Source: an uncultured Bacilli bacterium (GTDB taxonomy: Bacteria; Bacillota_I; Bacilli_A; RF39; UBA660). Taken from it: a stretch of 33,897 nucleotides of DNA. Positions 1-7,584 of this stretch are shown one piece after another. Below the pieces are notes generated by a model. That model ran no database searches. It saw nothing but the letters and a program-made list of their open reading frames with translations, and was not told the DNA's origin. Each line of letters starts with the position of its first letter. The stretch's first letter is position 1. The stretch lies in contig CALVSH010000054.1 in the NCBI GenBank assembly GCA_944358945.1, forward strand, positions 1-33,897. Direction: 5' to 3'. Made by a program: the position numbers and the translations under genes.

Positions 1-23
1 AAAAAAAAAAAAGAAAAAAGTCG

Positions 24-64
24 AAAAAAATAACTCCTAGAAAAAATCTAGAAGTTATTTTTTT
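24..64 (-). terminator. Intrinsic terminator of the lipoprotein gene
   Basis: A 12-bp A/T-rich arm (24-35 with 53-64) extends an inner 5-bp stem (37-41 with 47-51) around an AAAAA loop. On the minus strand it ends in a run of seven T. The stop codon of the lipoprotein gene (55-57) lies inside the stem. The hairpin is almost symmetric, so it could also work for a plus-strand transcript. Confidence 0.8.
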
Positions 65-693
65 ATCTTTACATAAGAAGTACTAACAAGTTTGGAATCA
101 ATCCCTGGATGTAAAAACCAAGAATTAATTTGCTCTGCAAATATCTCCTGTGCTCTTAACGAAGAAACTTGACCATTCGCATAGATATAACGACCATAAG
201 AATAAGCTGTTAAATCACTTGGTATATAGTAATTACCATTCATATCTTCTCCTTGATATACATGAGTCTTATCAGTATTTAATGCAATACAATTTACTTG
301 ATAACTATCATCATTTAATTTATCCGCTTGATAAAAGTTCCCAATTCGAACAGAAGAATATCCACTATTAAAAACTTGAGTCACAAAATCAGAAACAGAC
401 AACTCCCCTAAATAAAGAGACTCTTCATTTTCATCCAAATCAATATCATGAAAAAAAACAATTTTATTTTGACAGACGATTCCATATTCATCGCTACTAG
501 GATGAGAAGTGGAAACAAAATCAATACTATTATCCACTTCATTTATAGTCGCATATGATAAAATCACATCATAAATAGTTGCTTCATCATGATAAACATC
601 AACATCATCTGATACTCGTTCATTAACATTACATCCAGTAAGAGAAATACCAGTTGCTACCAAGACAGAAGGAATAACTTGTTTCATTTTCAT
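55..693 (-). CDS. Predicted lipoprotein of unknown function
   Basis: A 212-aa protein with a typical lipoprotein signal: Lys-rich start, a hydrophobic stretch, and an LTGC lipobox with Cys at about residue 21. It should be lipid-anchored on the outer face of the membrane. The mature part is acidic and Tyr/Asp/Ser-rich, with further Cys in short motifs (VCQN, VNCIAL) that could form a disulfide. I do not recognise a family. The start is preceded by GGTAGGTG six bases before the ATG. It is the last gene before the window edge, 54 bases after tex, and its stop codon is built into a terminator hairpin. The lipid anchor is well supported; the function is unknown. Confidence 0.75.
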   Translation of the reverse strand: MKMKQVIPSVLVATGISLTGCNVNERVSDDVDVYHDEATIYDVILSYATINEVDNSIDFVSTSHPSSDEYGIVCQNKIVFFHDIDLDENEESLYLGELSVSDFVTQVFNSGYSSVRIGNFYQADKLNDDSYQVNCIALNTDKTHVYQGEDMNGNYYIPSDLTAYSYGRYIYANGQVSSLRAQEIFAEQINSWFLHPGIDSKLVSTSYVKIKK

Positions 694-747
694 ATTTTAC
701 ACCTACCCTCATCAAAACATCATACTATATACACGAAAGAAAAAAGA

Positions 748-2904
748 CTAGCGAGGAAGTAAACTCAAACTAACCTTTCCTTTTTCTAAAGAAATATCAT
801 CTACATAACAATCAACAATATCTCCAACACTAACTACTTCACTAGGATGTTTAATATACTTATCTGTAAGTTTAGAAATATGTGCAAGTCCATCATTATG
901 CAAACCAATATCAATAAACACGCCGAAATCAACTACATTTCGAACAGTCCCCTGTAATTTCATACCTATAGTTAAATCTTTAATATCTAAAACATCACTT
1001 CTAAGTAATGGTTGAGGCATTTCATCTCTAGGATCTAAATTAGGTTTCTTTAATGATAAAATAACATCTTCTAATGTATATTGATCAGTACCTAACTTCT
1101 CCTGATATTCTTTAACATCTATTTTATTTAAAGCATCAATTAAAGCATCCGTACCAATATCACTAATACCAAATCCTAAATCATCTAATAACGAAGTCGC
1201 AATATTATAACTTTCTGGATGAATTGCCGTCTTATCTAAAGCATTTTCTCCATCAACAATACGTAAAAAACCAATTGCCTGTTCATATGCCTTTTCAGTT
1301 AAAACTTTCTTCTTACGAAGTTCATCTCTAGATAAAATCTTTCCAACTTTTTCTCTATAATCAATAATCTTTTCACAAGTTCTTTTCGTAAGTCCTGAAA
1401 CATAACTAAGCAAAGAACTAGATGCTGTATTAATATTAACACCTACACTATTAACACATTTTTCTACAACGAAGTCCAAAGAATTAGAAAGTTTTTTACT
1501 ACTTACATCATGTTGATAAAGACCTACTCCAATACCTTCAGGTGGAATTTTTACAAGTTCAGCAAGAGGATCCTGTAATCTTCTACCAATACTAACAGCA
1601 CTACGTTTTTCAAGTGCTAAATCCGGAAATTCTTCTGCTGCAATACTAGAAGCACTATAAATAGAAGCTCCTGCCTCAGATACGATAACATACTTGCAAG
1701 AAAGATGATACTCACGAATCATATCAGCACAAAACTTTTCAGATTCACGAGAAGCAGTTCCATTACCAATCGCAATAATATCAACATGATATCTCTTAAT
1801 TAATTGAACAACCACTTCTTTAGAAAGACGAATTCTATCCTCACTATTACTATTTAAAAATGGTTTAATAACAGTAGAATCCAAATACTTTCCATTCTTA
1901 TCAATAACAGCCAATTTACATCCATTTACAAATCCAGGATCGAAAGCAAGTACTACTTGTTCTTTCATAGGTGGAGTTAAAAGTAACGCTTCCAAATTCT
2001 TACCAAAATTATCTATCGCGGCATCTTCACCCTTTTCTGAAAGTTCAGCACGAATCTCTCTTTCTATAGAAGGTGCAATTAATCTTTTATAACTATCACC
2101 AATTGCATCTTTTACACTATCTACTACAAAAGACTTATCATTTTTAATTAATTTTTTCTCCAAATAAGAAAGAATTCCCTCTTTATCAATATCAATAGAA
2201 ACACTAAGTACTTTTTCTTTTTCTCCTCGATTTAAAGCTAATACTCTATGTGGTTTAATCCATTTAACAGGTTCACTATAATCATAATACATCTCATATA
2301 CTTTACCTTCATCAAGAGCATTTTTCTTCTTCTTAGAGACAATCAAACCATTCTTATAAAAATATCTACGAATCCACTTACGATAACTAGCATTATCACT
2401 AACCCATTCAGCAATAATATATTTAGCTCCTTGGATAGCACTATCCACATCTTTTACTTTATCATTAACAAACTTTAAAGCTAACTCTTCTAAACTACCA
2501 TTTGTAGGAAAACTCATTATCATTTTTGCTAAAGGTTCTAATCCCAAAGCAATAGCCTCAGTAGCCTTTGTTTTCTTCTTTTCTTTATAAGGGCGATACA
2601 AATCTTCAACTTCCACTAATTTACTACATTTCATAATATCAGCTTTTAACTCATCTGTAAGCATACCCTTCTCATCAATTAAGCGAATAACATCTTCTTT
2701 TCGTTTTAATAGGTTTTCTTGATACAAATACACTTCCTGAATAGAACGTATCAGATCTTCATCTAAAGCTCCTGTTGCTTCTTTACGATATCTTGCGATA
2801 AAAGGTACTGTATTACCTTCACTAAGTAATGATAATACTACCTCTACTTGTTTATAAGTAATTGATAACGATTCTGCTATCTCATTAATAATCATTTCAT
2901 TCAT
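748..2904 (-). CDS. tex: Tex-type S1 RNA-binding transcription accessory protein
   Basis: A 718-aa protein close to the usual length of bacterial Tex (around 720 aa). The order of parts fits the family: N-terminal helix-turn-helix region with the motif VPFIARYRKEATGALDE, a central YqgF/RNase H-like domain starting near residue 320 (VLAFDPGFVNGCKLAV), helix-hairpin-helix repeats (VGVNINTASSSLLSYVSGL), and a C-terminal S1 domain (about 645-716, GMKLQGTVRNVVDFGVFIDIG). Tex is a cytoplasmic nucleic-acid-binding protein tied to transcription and RNA handling; its exact role in Firmicutes is not settled. The start has a clear GGAGG nine bases upstream. It has its own promoter between the preceding terminator and the start, so it is probably a single-gene unit. 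Confidence 0.97.
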   Translation of the reverse strand: MNEMIINEIAESLSITYKQVEVVLSLLSEGNTVPFIARYRKEATGALDEDLIRSIQEVYLYQENLLKRKEDVIRLIDEKGMLTDELKADIMKCSKLVEVEDLYRPYKEKKKTKATEAIALGLEPLAKMIMSFPTNGSLEELALKFVNDKVKDVDSAIQGAKYIIAEWVSDNASYRKWIRRYFYKNGLIVSKKKKNALDEGKVYEMYYDYSEPVKWIKPHRVLALNRGEKEKVLSVSIDIDKEGILSYLEKKLIKNDKSFVVDSVKDAIGDSYKRLIAPSIEREIRAELSEKGEDAAIDNFGKNLEALLLTPPMKEQVVLAFDPGFVNGCKLAVIDKNGKYLDSTVIKPFLNSNSEDRIRLSKEVVVQLIKRYHVDIIAIGNGTASRESEKFCADMIREYHLSCKYVIVSEAGASIYSASSIAAEEFPDLALEKRSAVSIGRRLQDPLAELVKIPPEGIGVGLYQHDVSSKKLSNSLDFVVEKCVNSVGVNINTASSSLLSYVSGLTKRTCEKIIDYREKVGKILSRDELRKKKVLTEKAYEQAIGFLRIVDGENALDKTAIHPESYNIATSLLDDLGFGISDIGTDALIDALNKIDVKEYQEKLGTDQYTLEDVILSLKKPNLDPRDEMPQPLLRSDVLDIKDLTIGMKLQGTVRNVVDFGVFIDIGLHNDGLAHISKLTDKYIKHPSEVVSVGDIVDCYVDDISLEKGKVSLSLLPR

Positions 2905-2931
2905 TTGTTAAAACCTCCAACTAGCATATAA

Positions 2932-2940
2932 ATTTTATCA
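2932..2940 (-). promoter_or_regulatory. Extended -10 promoter of tex
   Basis: The minus strand reads TGATAAAAT, an extended -10 (TG-N-TAAAAT), about 28 bases before the tex start and directly after the terminator of the 3D-domain gene. No good -35 is seen at 17 bases, which is usual for extended -10 promoters. Confidence 0.5.
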
Positions 2941-2950
2941 CGAAACAAAA

Positions 2951-2976
2951 GAAAAAGGAATATAAAATTCCCTTAA
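2951..2976 (-). terminator. Intrinsic terminator of the 3D-domain gene
   Basis: Minus strand: AAGGGAAT, a five-base loop, then ATTCCTTT with one G-U pair, followed by a T-rich tail. The stop codon of the 3D-domain gene (2973-2975) lies inside the stem. Confidence 0.7.
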
Positions 2977-3656
2977 TATCCATATCTTAAAATCTCAAAA
3001 GTAGTATTATAAGAAACCTCATACTTGGCAGCTTCACTAGAACTTGTGAAAAGTAAATCAAATAAATGACTTTTACCAAATCCAACAGCCCCACCACGGT
3101 CTAATACAATTCCTACAAATTCTGATAATCTAGATCCTTTAACTCTAACAATAGTACCATAAGGATATTTACTATCTCCTGCCAAGATACGGACAGTTCC
3201 ATAAGTAGCATCAGAATAATAAATATTACCATTTCTAACATCTCTACCATTAGCTAAGAATCCTGTACAACCAAGACAATCTGGTCCATATCCACTAAGA
3301 CTACCAACTTGTGTCTCTAAAACCTTAGGTCCTGTATCCACCGGAGGTGCAGGAGCAGAAACCTCTACAGTCTCATCAGTAGTACTCTCTTCTACTACTT
3401 CCTGCTCTTCCTCTACCTCTTCTTCCACTTCAACATCCATGGTATTCTCTTCTGTTTCTTCTTCTATATCTAAAACTGTTTCTTCTTTTTTCTTTTGATT
3501 ATCTGCATATTCTAAAAATTCAGAACTTTTAAGCTTCTTAATATCAAGTTTTGTGGATATCGTTGTTGATTTCATACTTTGAGTACCTAAGACAACAAAA
3601 TAAACAATAACTCCTATAGTTAAAATAAAACTAAGGATATAATTAAAAACTTTCAT
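2973..3656 (-). CDS. Membrane-anchored 3D-domain protein, probable cell-wall hydrolase
   Basis: A 227-aa protein with three parts. Residues about 5-25 form a hydrophobic signal anchor. Residues 45-105 are a low-complexity Glu/Val/Thr linker. From about residue 118 there is a C-terminal 3D domain, recognisable from SGYGPDCLGCTGF, then DSKYPYGTIVRVKG, VLDRGGAVG and HLFDLLF, which supply the conserved aspartates. 3D domains are found in RpfB/YocH-type and MltA-like wall-lytic or resuscitation proteins, where they act on peptidoglycan outside the cell. The acidic linker would hold the catalytic domain away from the membrane. It has its own promoter and terminator. The domain call is firm; the substrate and any role in spore germination are inference. 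Confidence 0.85.
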   Translation of the reverse strand: MKVFNYILSFILTIGVIVYFVVLGTQSMKSTTISTKLDIKKLKSSEFLEYADNQKKKEETVLDIEEETEENTMDVEVEEEVEEEQEVVEESTTDETVEVSAPAPPVDTGPKVLETQVGSLSGYGPDCLGCTGFLANGRDVRNGNIYYSDATYGTVRILAGDSKYPYGTIVRVKGSRLSEFVGIVLDRGGAVGFGKSHLFDLLFTSSSEAAKYEVSYNTTFEILRYGY

Positions 3657-3677
3657 AAAAAACTCCTTGCAGATATA

Positions 3678-3706
3678 AGTGTAACATATTTACAAAAAAT
3701 AGACAA
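3678..3706 (-). promoter_or_regulatory. Sigma-A type promoter of the 3D-domain gene
   Basis: Minus strand TTGTCT (3701-3706), 17-base spacer, TACACT (3678-3683). An AAGGAG ribosome site follows before the ATG at 3656. A second possible -35 (TTGTCA) lies 11 bases further upstream. Confidence 0.5.
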
Positions 3707-3754
3707 CCACTTGACAAAAATTACCAAATGTAAAGAATGTAAAAATTCGTAAAT

Positions 3755-4666
3755 TTATTGAATTTCACACTCATAACCACTTAACTCTAAACTAGTTTGT
3801 ACTTCTTTATAATCATCTTTATATTTTGCATTAGGATAAATTCCTCCTGCTTCCATAAAAGCTGGAGTTAATTGTTCAAGATTAAGATTTGCTAGATTAA
3901 AGAATTGATTTTCTCTCATCTCATCACTAGATAATTCACAATTAACCCTAACTCCTTCAATTCCAGTAACATTCTGTTTTATTCCTTCACACTCGCTATT
4001 TTTATTTCTTAAATAATCAACATCTCCTTGAATTAAAATTTCATGTTCTAAGGTATTGATTTCATTATCAACAAAAGTATAGGTTTCCGTATACTGATAG
4101 CTATTAGAATCAGTCTCTCTTTCGATACGACATACTAAATCTCCTGACAAAACCTCTTCTTGATATGTTTCATCATCAGACTTAAAGATATTTTCTAATA
4201 GTGCACTTCCATAAGGTAAAAGAAACACAGCCAATAATATAATAATGAAAACTACAATTAAAACAGAAGGTTTCATTTTATTATTATTAGAACCATTAGT
4301 ATCACCATTACCACCACTTGAATTATCAGGTAAATCATTAGAAGGAGTCTCTACTTTTTGAATAAATTTAGGTACCTGGGGAGTTCCCTGTGGAACTTTA
4401 TTAGTATTTACCATAGTGACATCAGCTGATATTCTAGGAGAATTAGCAGTAGTACCAGTAATCATAGGTTTGGAAACTAATGGTGAAACATAACTAGGCT
4501 TTTCTTCTTTCTTAACTGAAACATTTTCTCCATAAGAAGCACTCATACCACTGGGTACCTCTGGAATAGAAACATCACTTGTCTTATTTACATCATCATC
4601 CAATACCGGAATACTTGTGGTAAGATCTAATAATTCAACATCATTATCTTTTTTAGACTCATTCAT
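3755..4666 (-). CDS. Single-pass membrane protein with four-cysteine outer domain (paralogue B)
   Basis: A 303-aa protein of no family I recognise. Residues 1-130 are polar, low-complexity and probably disordered in the cytoplasm (many Ser, Pro, Asn, Thr). A membrane segment follows at about 133-155 (VLIVVFIIILLAVFLL). The rest is an outer domain with four Cys at GDLVC, NSEC, VRVNC and YEC. The next gene upstream (471 aa) has the same layout, the four Cys at matching places, and the shared motif (A/Y)MEAGG-YPN, so the two are tandem paralogues. Only 11 bases separate them, so they are co-transcribed. They follow prkC-rsgA-rpe, which raises the possibility that the Ser/Thr-rich cytoplasmic tail is a kinase substrate; that is inference. 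Confidence 0.8.
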   Translation of the reverse strand: MNESKKDNDVELLDLTTSIPVLDDDVNKTSDVSIPEVPSGMSASYGENVSVKKEEKPSYVSPLVSKPMITGTTANSPRISADVTMVNTNKVPQGTPQVPKFIQKVETPSNDLPDNSSGGNGDTNGSNNNKMKPSVLIVVFIIILLAVFLLPYGSALLENIFKSDDETYQEEVLSGDLVCRIERETDSNSYQYTETYTFVDNEINTLEHEILIQGDVDYLRNKNSECEGIKQNVTGIEGVRVNCELSSDEMRENQFFNLANLNLEQLTPAFMEAGGIYPNAKYKDDYKEVQTSLELSGYECEIQ

Positions 4667-4677
4667 AACATCTCACC

Positions 4678-6093
4678 TCAACTATGTCTTTCACAAGTAT
4701 AATTACTTGATTTCATTTCTTTCTCGATATCATCAATACTTTGTTCATACTGATAATTAGGATAAGTTCCACCAGCTTCCATATAAGCAGAAGTAAGTTT
4801 TTCTACGTCAATATCAGCATATTCAATTTGTTGTTCATTTTCATAAACGCCATTAGTCAAACTACAAGAAACTTTAATCCCCCTTAAATTGTCTGTTTGT
4901 TCTTCTAACAAATCACAAGTAGCTCTCATTTCAGAAAGTTCTACTGCATCTAAATGTTGATCCCCCTTTATAGTTGTATTAAAAATTAAACGATACATTT
5001 TACTATCTCTAAATGAAAAGTCAGCCTCATAATAATAATCGTATTTATCATCATTATTAGCTAAGGTACAAGTTAAAACACCTGTTGTTAATATATTATT
5101 ATCAGATTTTAAACTATCAAAATAATTAGACACAAACTGTGTAATTTCTGGTAAAAAAGCTACCATCCAAATAAGGAAAGCAAAAAAGATAAAGGTAAGA
5201 TAATATTTAAAATTACCACTACTTTTTTCTTTAGGCTTATTCCCAGTATTTTTATTATTAGGATTTTGTGGATTGTTAGCGGCATTAGTATTCCCATTAG
5301 CTTTAGCTTTAGGAGTAGGCGCAGTACTAACCTTATTTACTAAATTACCATTAGGAACAACTGTTTTAATAGTTTGTTTTTGATTCATTATGGCACCAGG
5401 TCCTACAACATTTGTAGTAGGAGTTACTTGTCCTGATGGAGGAACTACCGGTTTTTGTTCCACTTTTTTCATATTAGTATTATTTATTACCTGAGAAGAA
5501 GATAATGCTGTATTTACATTAGAACTAGAATAAGCACCTTGCTCATTTTCTACATCTGGTCTTTGTTCAAAAAAAGGACGATTACCCACCACTTGAGGAG
5601 TATTAGCACTAGCTCCAGATACTAAAGCTGCCTGTTCTAGCGTAGCCTTACTATCTGCTTTTTCATCAGATGGTTTAGGTGTAGAGTTAGCTTTCTTCTT
5701 TTCTTTTTCCATTTTTTTACGTGCTTGTTCTAAACTTATTTTTTGTTGACGAGCTAACTTCTTTAACCTTTTTGCTTCTTCTTTAGCCTTCTTTGCTTTC
5801 GCTTTCTCTAACTTTTTCCTCTCAGCAGGACTAAGTTTAGCAAGTTCAGCATCTTCGTGTTCTTTTTGTTTAGCTAAGGCATGTTCTTCTTCTTTTTTTC
5901 TTAAATTGTCCGCTATTCTTTTTTGTTCATCAATTGTTAAAGATGCAGTCTGACTATTTCGTAATTGTTCTTCTGCCAAGGCTCTAGCTTTTTCTAATTG
6001 TTCAACTAAAGCTTTCTGATCTCCATTTACAACAGCCAAAACATCTTCAGAAGATATCAGATCACGATCTTTTTCTTGTCCTTGTTCATTCAT
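4678..6093 (-). CDS. Single-pass membrane protein with coiled-coil N-terminus and four-cysteine outer domain (paralogue A)
   Basis: A 471-aa protein. Residues about 30-150 are Lys/Glu/Ala-rich and should form a long coiled coil. Residues 150-290 are Asn/Pro/Thr/Gln-rich and probably disordered. A membrane segment lies at about 295-317, followed by an outer domain of about 150 aa with Cys at VLTC, RATC, KVSC and YTC and the motif YMEAGGTYPN. The outer domain is clearly related to that of the downstream 303-aa protein, while the cytoplasmic parts differ. AGGGGTGAT precedes the ATG. It starts 24 bases after rpe and is probably the sixth gene of the rlmN-prpC-prkC-rsgA-rpe operon. Function unknown; an envelope role with two disulfides is the simplest reading. 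Confidence 0.8.
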   Translation of the reverse strand: MNEQGQEKDRDLISSEDVLAVVNGDQKALVEQLEKARALAEEQLRNSQTASLTIDEQKRIADNLRKKEEEHALAKQKEHEDAELAKLSPAERKKLEKAKAKKAKEEAKRLKKLARQQKISLEQARKKMEKEKKKANSTPKPSDEKADSKATLEQAALVSGASANTPQVVGNRPFFEQRPDVENEQGAYSSSNVNTALSSSQVINNTNMKKVEQKPVVPPSGQVTPTTNVVGPGAIMNQKQTIKTVVPNGNLVNKVSTAPTPKAKANGNTNAANNPQNPNNKNTGNKPKEKSSGNFKYYLTFIFFAFLIWMVAFLPEITQFVSNYFDSLKSDNNILTTGVLTCTLANNDDKYDYYYEADFSFRDSKMYRLIFNTTIKGDQHLDAVELSEMRATCDLLEEQTDNLRGIKVSCSLTNGVYENEQQIEYADIDVEKLTSAYMEAGGTYPNYQYEQSIDDIEKEMKSSNYTCERHS

Positions 6094-6117
6094 ATAGCAT
6101 CACCCCTATATTATTCT

Positions 6118-6744
6118 TTATCTTAAACTATCAATTTGCCTCTGAAACGATTTTTCCTTAATAATGAAACTTCCTGCCGTAAGAATATCACTATCATGAC
6201 AATATTCTTTTGTCACATCATTAATACCACCATCTACATTTACTAAAACATTAGAATGATAAGTTTGAAGTAAAGCTCTTAATTCATGCAATTTTGCCTC
6301 TGTCGAAGAAATAAATTCTTGTCCTCCCATACCAGGCTCAACACTCATCACTAAAACTAAATCTAAAAGTGGTAAATAAGGAACAATACTCTTTACTGGA
6401 GTATTAGGCTTAATAGCAAGCCCACATTTAATACCATAACTCTTAATAAGTTCTAAATTTTCTAAAATATCATCCATAAGTTCAACATGAAACGTAATAT
6501 ATTCCGTATTTAATTCTGCATACAAAGGAATATACTTCTTAGGATCTTCAACCATCAAATGAACATCCAATCTCTTATCAGTATACTTATAGATATTTTT
6601 CATTTCACTAAAAGGCATAGTCTTATTAGAAACAAACTTACCATCCATAACATCCACATGAATAAAGTCAACATCTGTCTCATTCAACTTTTTTAAATCT
6701 AAAGGAACATTAGAACTACTCAAAAAAGAAGCACTAACCATCAT
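6118..6744 (-). CDS. rpe: Ribulose-phosphate 3-epimerase
   Basis: A 208-aa TIM-barrel enzyme that interconverts ribulose 5-phosphate and xylulose 5-phosphate in the pentose phosphate pathway. Family motifs are present: SASFLSS at the start, DFIHVDVMDGKFV with the metal-binding His and Asp, LDVHLMVEDP, ITFHVE, VLVMSVEPGMGGQ, and NVDGGIN. I start it at the ATG at 6744 because GGAGG lies nine bases upstream. The earlier ATG at 6753 directly abuts that site and cannot use it; the next ATG (6741) is also possible. It overlaps the end of rsgA by 11 bases, which suggests translational coupling. The position after rsgA is conserved in Bacilli. The barrel is a little short (usual length 215-225). Confidence 0.95.
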   Translation of the reverse strand: MMVSASFLSSSNVPLDLKKLNETDVDFIHVDVMDGKFVSNKTMPFSEMKNIYKYTDKRLDVHLMVEDPKKYIPLYAELNTEYITFHVELMDDILENLELIKSYGIKCGLAIKPNTPVKSIVPYLPLLDLVLVMSVEPGMGGQEFISSTEAKLHELRALLQTYHSNVLVNVDGGINDVTKEYCHDSDILTAGSFIIKEKSFQRQIDSLR

Positions 6745-7576
6745 AAGAATCATCCTCCTCTATAAAATTCAAATAATTCAAATAACGACTCTTCATTATA
6801 TTATTATTAATAACTGCATCCTTTACCCCACATTCAACTTCTCTTGTATGTAGACAATCAGCAAACGGGCAAGGAAACTTACGAAATTCCAGGAAACAAT
6901 CACGAATTTCTTTCTTGGTATATCCCTTAAAATCTAAGGCAGAAAATCCTGGTGTATCCATAACTTTCCCACCGAAAAGCTCATATAAGGTCACAACTCT
7001 CGTTGTATGTCTTCCTCTTCCTAAAGCGGAAGATACTTCTCCTGTTTCTAATTTCCAATTAGGATTTAATAAATTAAGCAAAGTGCTCTTACCGGCACCA
7101 GTTTGCCCAGTAAAAACACTTGTCTTTCCTTTTAATAACTGTTTTATCTTATCAAGCTCATTATTATATATAACAGTATACCCTATTTTTTGATAATAAG
7201 CTAAAATTTCTTCAATTTTTCTAAATTCATCATCACGAACTAAATCTCGTTTTGTAATACATATAATTGGTTTAACAGAATGTAGCTCCATAAGTACAAG
7301 TAATTTATCTAATAAATGTAAGGAAAAATCAGGAACTTTCAAACTAGTAATTAAGAAGGCTTGGTCAATATTACTAACCTTAGGTCGTAAAAACTCATTT
7401 TTTCTAGGTAGTATTTCCTCAATAACTAATTTTTCTTTATTAAATTCTACAAAGTCTCCTACTAAAGGTAATATTTTTTTCTTTCGAAAAACACCCCTAC
7501 ATTTACATGGATATGTATCCTTTTCTACTTGCACATAATGTAAATCGCTATGTATTTTTACAATCTGTCCTCGCAT
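6734..7576 (-). CDS. rsgA: Ribosome biogenesis GTPase RsgA
   Basis: A 280-aa circularly permuted GTPase that helps 30S subunit maturation. It has an N-terminal OB-fold (about 1-65), then G motifs in permuted order: TKRD (G4), GQTGAGKST (G1/Walker A), and DTPGF (G3). A C-terminal zinc site has the Cys-Cys-His-Cys pattern CPFADCLHTREVEC. Length fits the family (about 290). In B. subtilis the homologue CpgA is phosphorylated by PrkC (known for that family), and the same neighbour is present here, nine bases upstream. AGGGGGAT precedes the ATG. Confidence 0.97.
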   Translation of the reverse strand: MRGQIVKIHSDLHYVQVEKDTYPCKCRGVFRKKKILPLVGDFVEFNKEKLVIEEILPRKNEFLRPKVSNIDQAFLITSLKVPDFSLHLLDKLLVLMELHSVKPIICITKRDLVRDDEFRKIEEILAYYQKIGYTVIYNNELDKIKQLLKGKTSVFTGQTGAGKSTLLNLLNPNWKLETGEVSSALGRGRHTTRVVTLYELFGGKVMDTPGFSALDFKGYTKKEIRDCFLEFRKFPCPFADCLHTREVECGVKDAVINNNIMKSRYLNYLNFIEEDDSYDG

Positions 7577-7584
7577 ATATCCCC

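Noticed and set aside
2248-2478. Plus-strand open frame inside tex
   Set aside because: It is antisense to a well-conserved Tex region and is very rich in Ile, Phe and Asn, as expected for a shadow of A+T-rich coding sequence.
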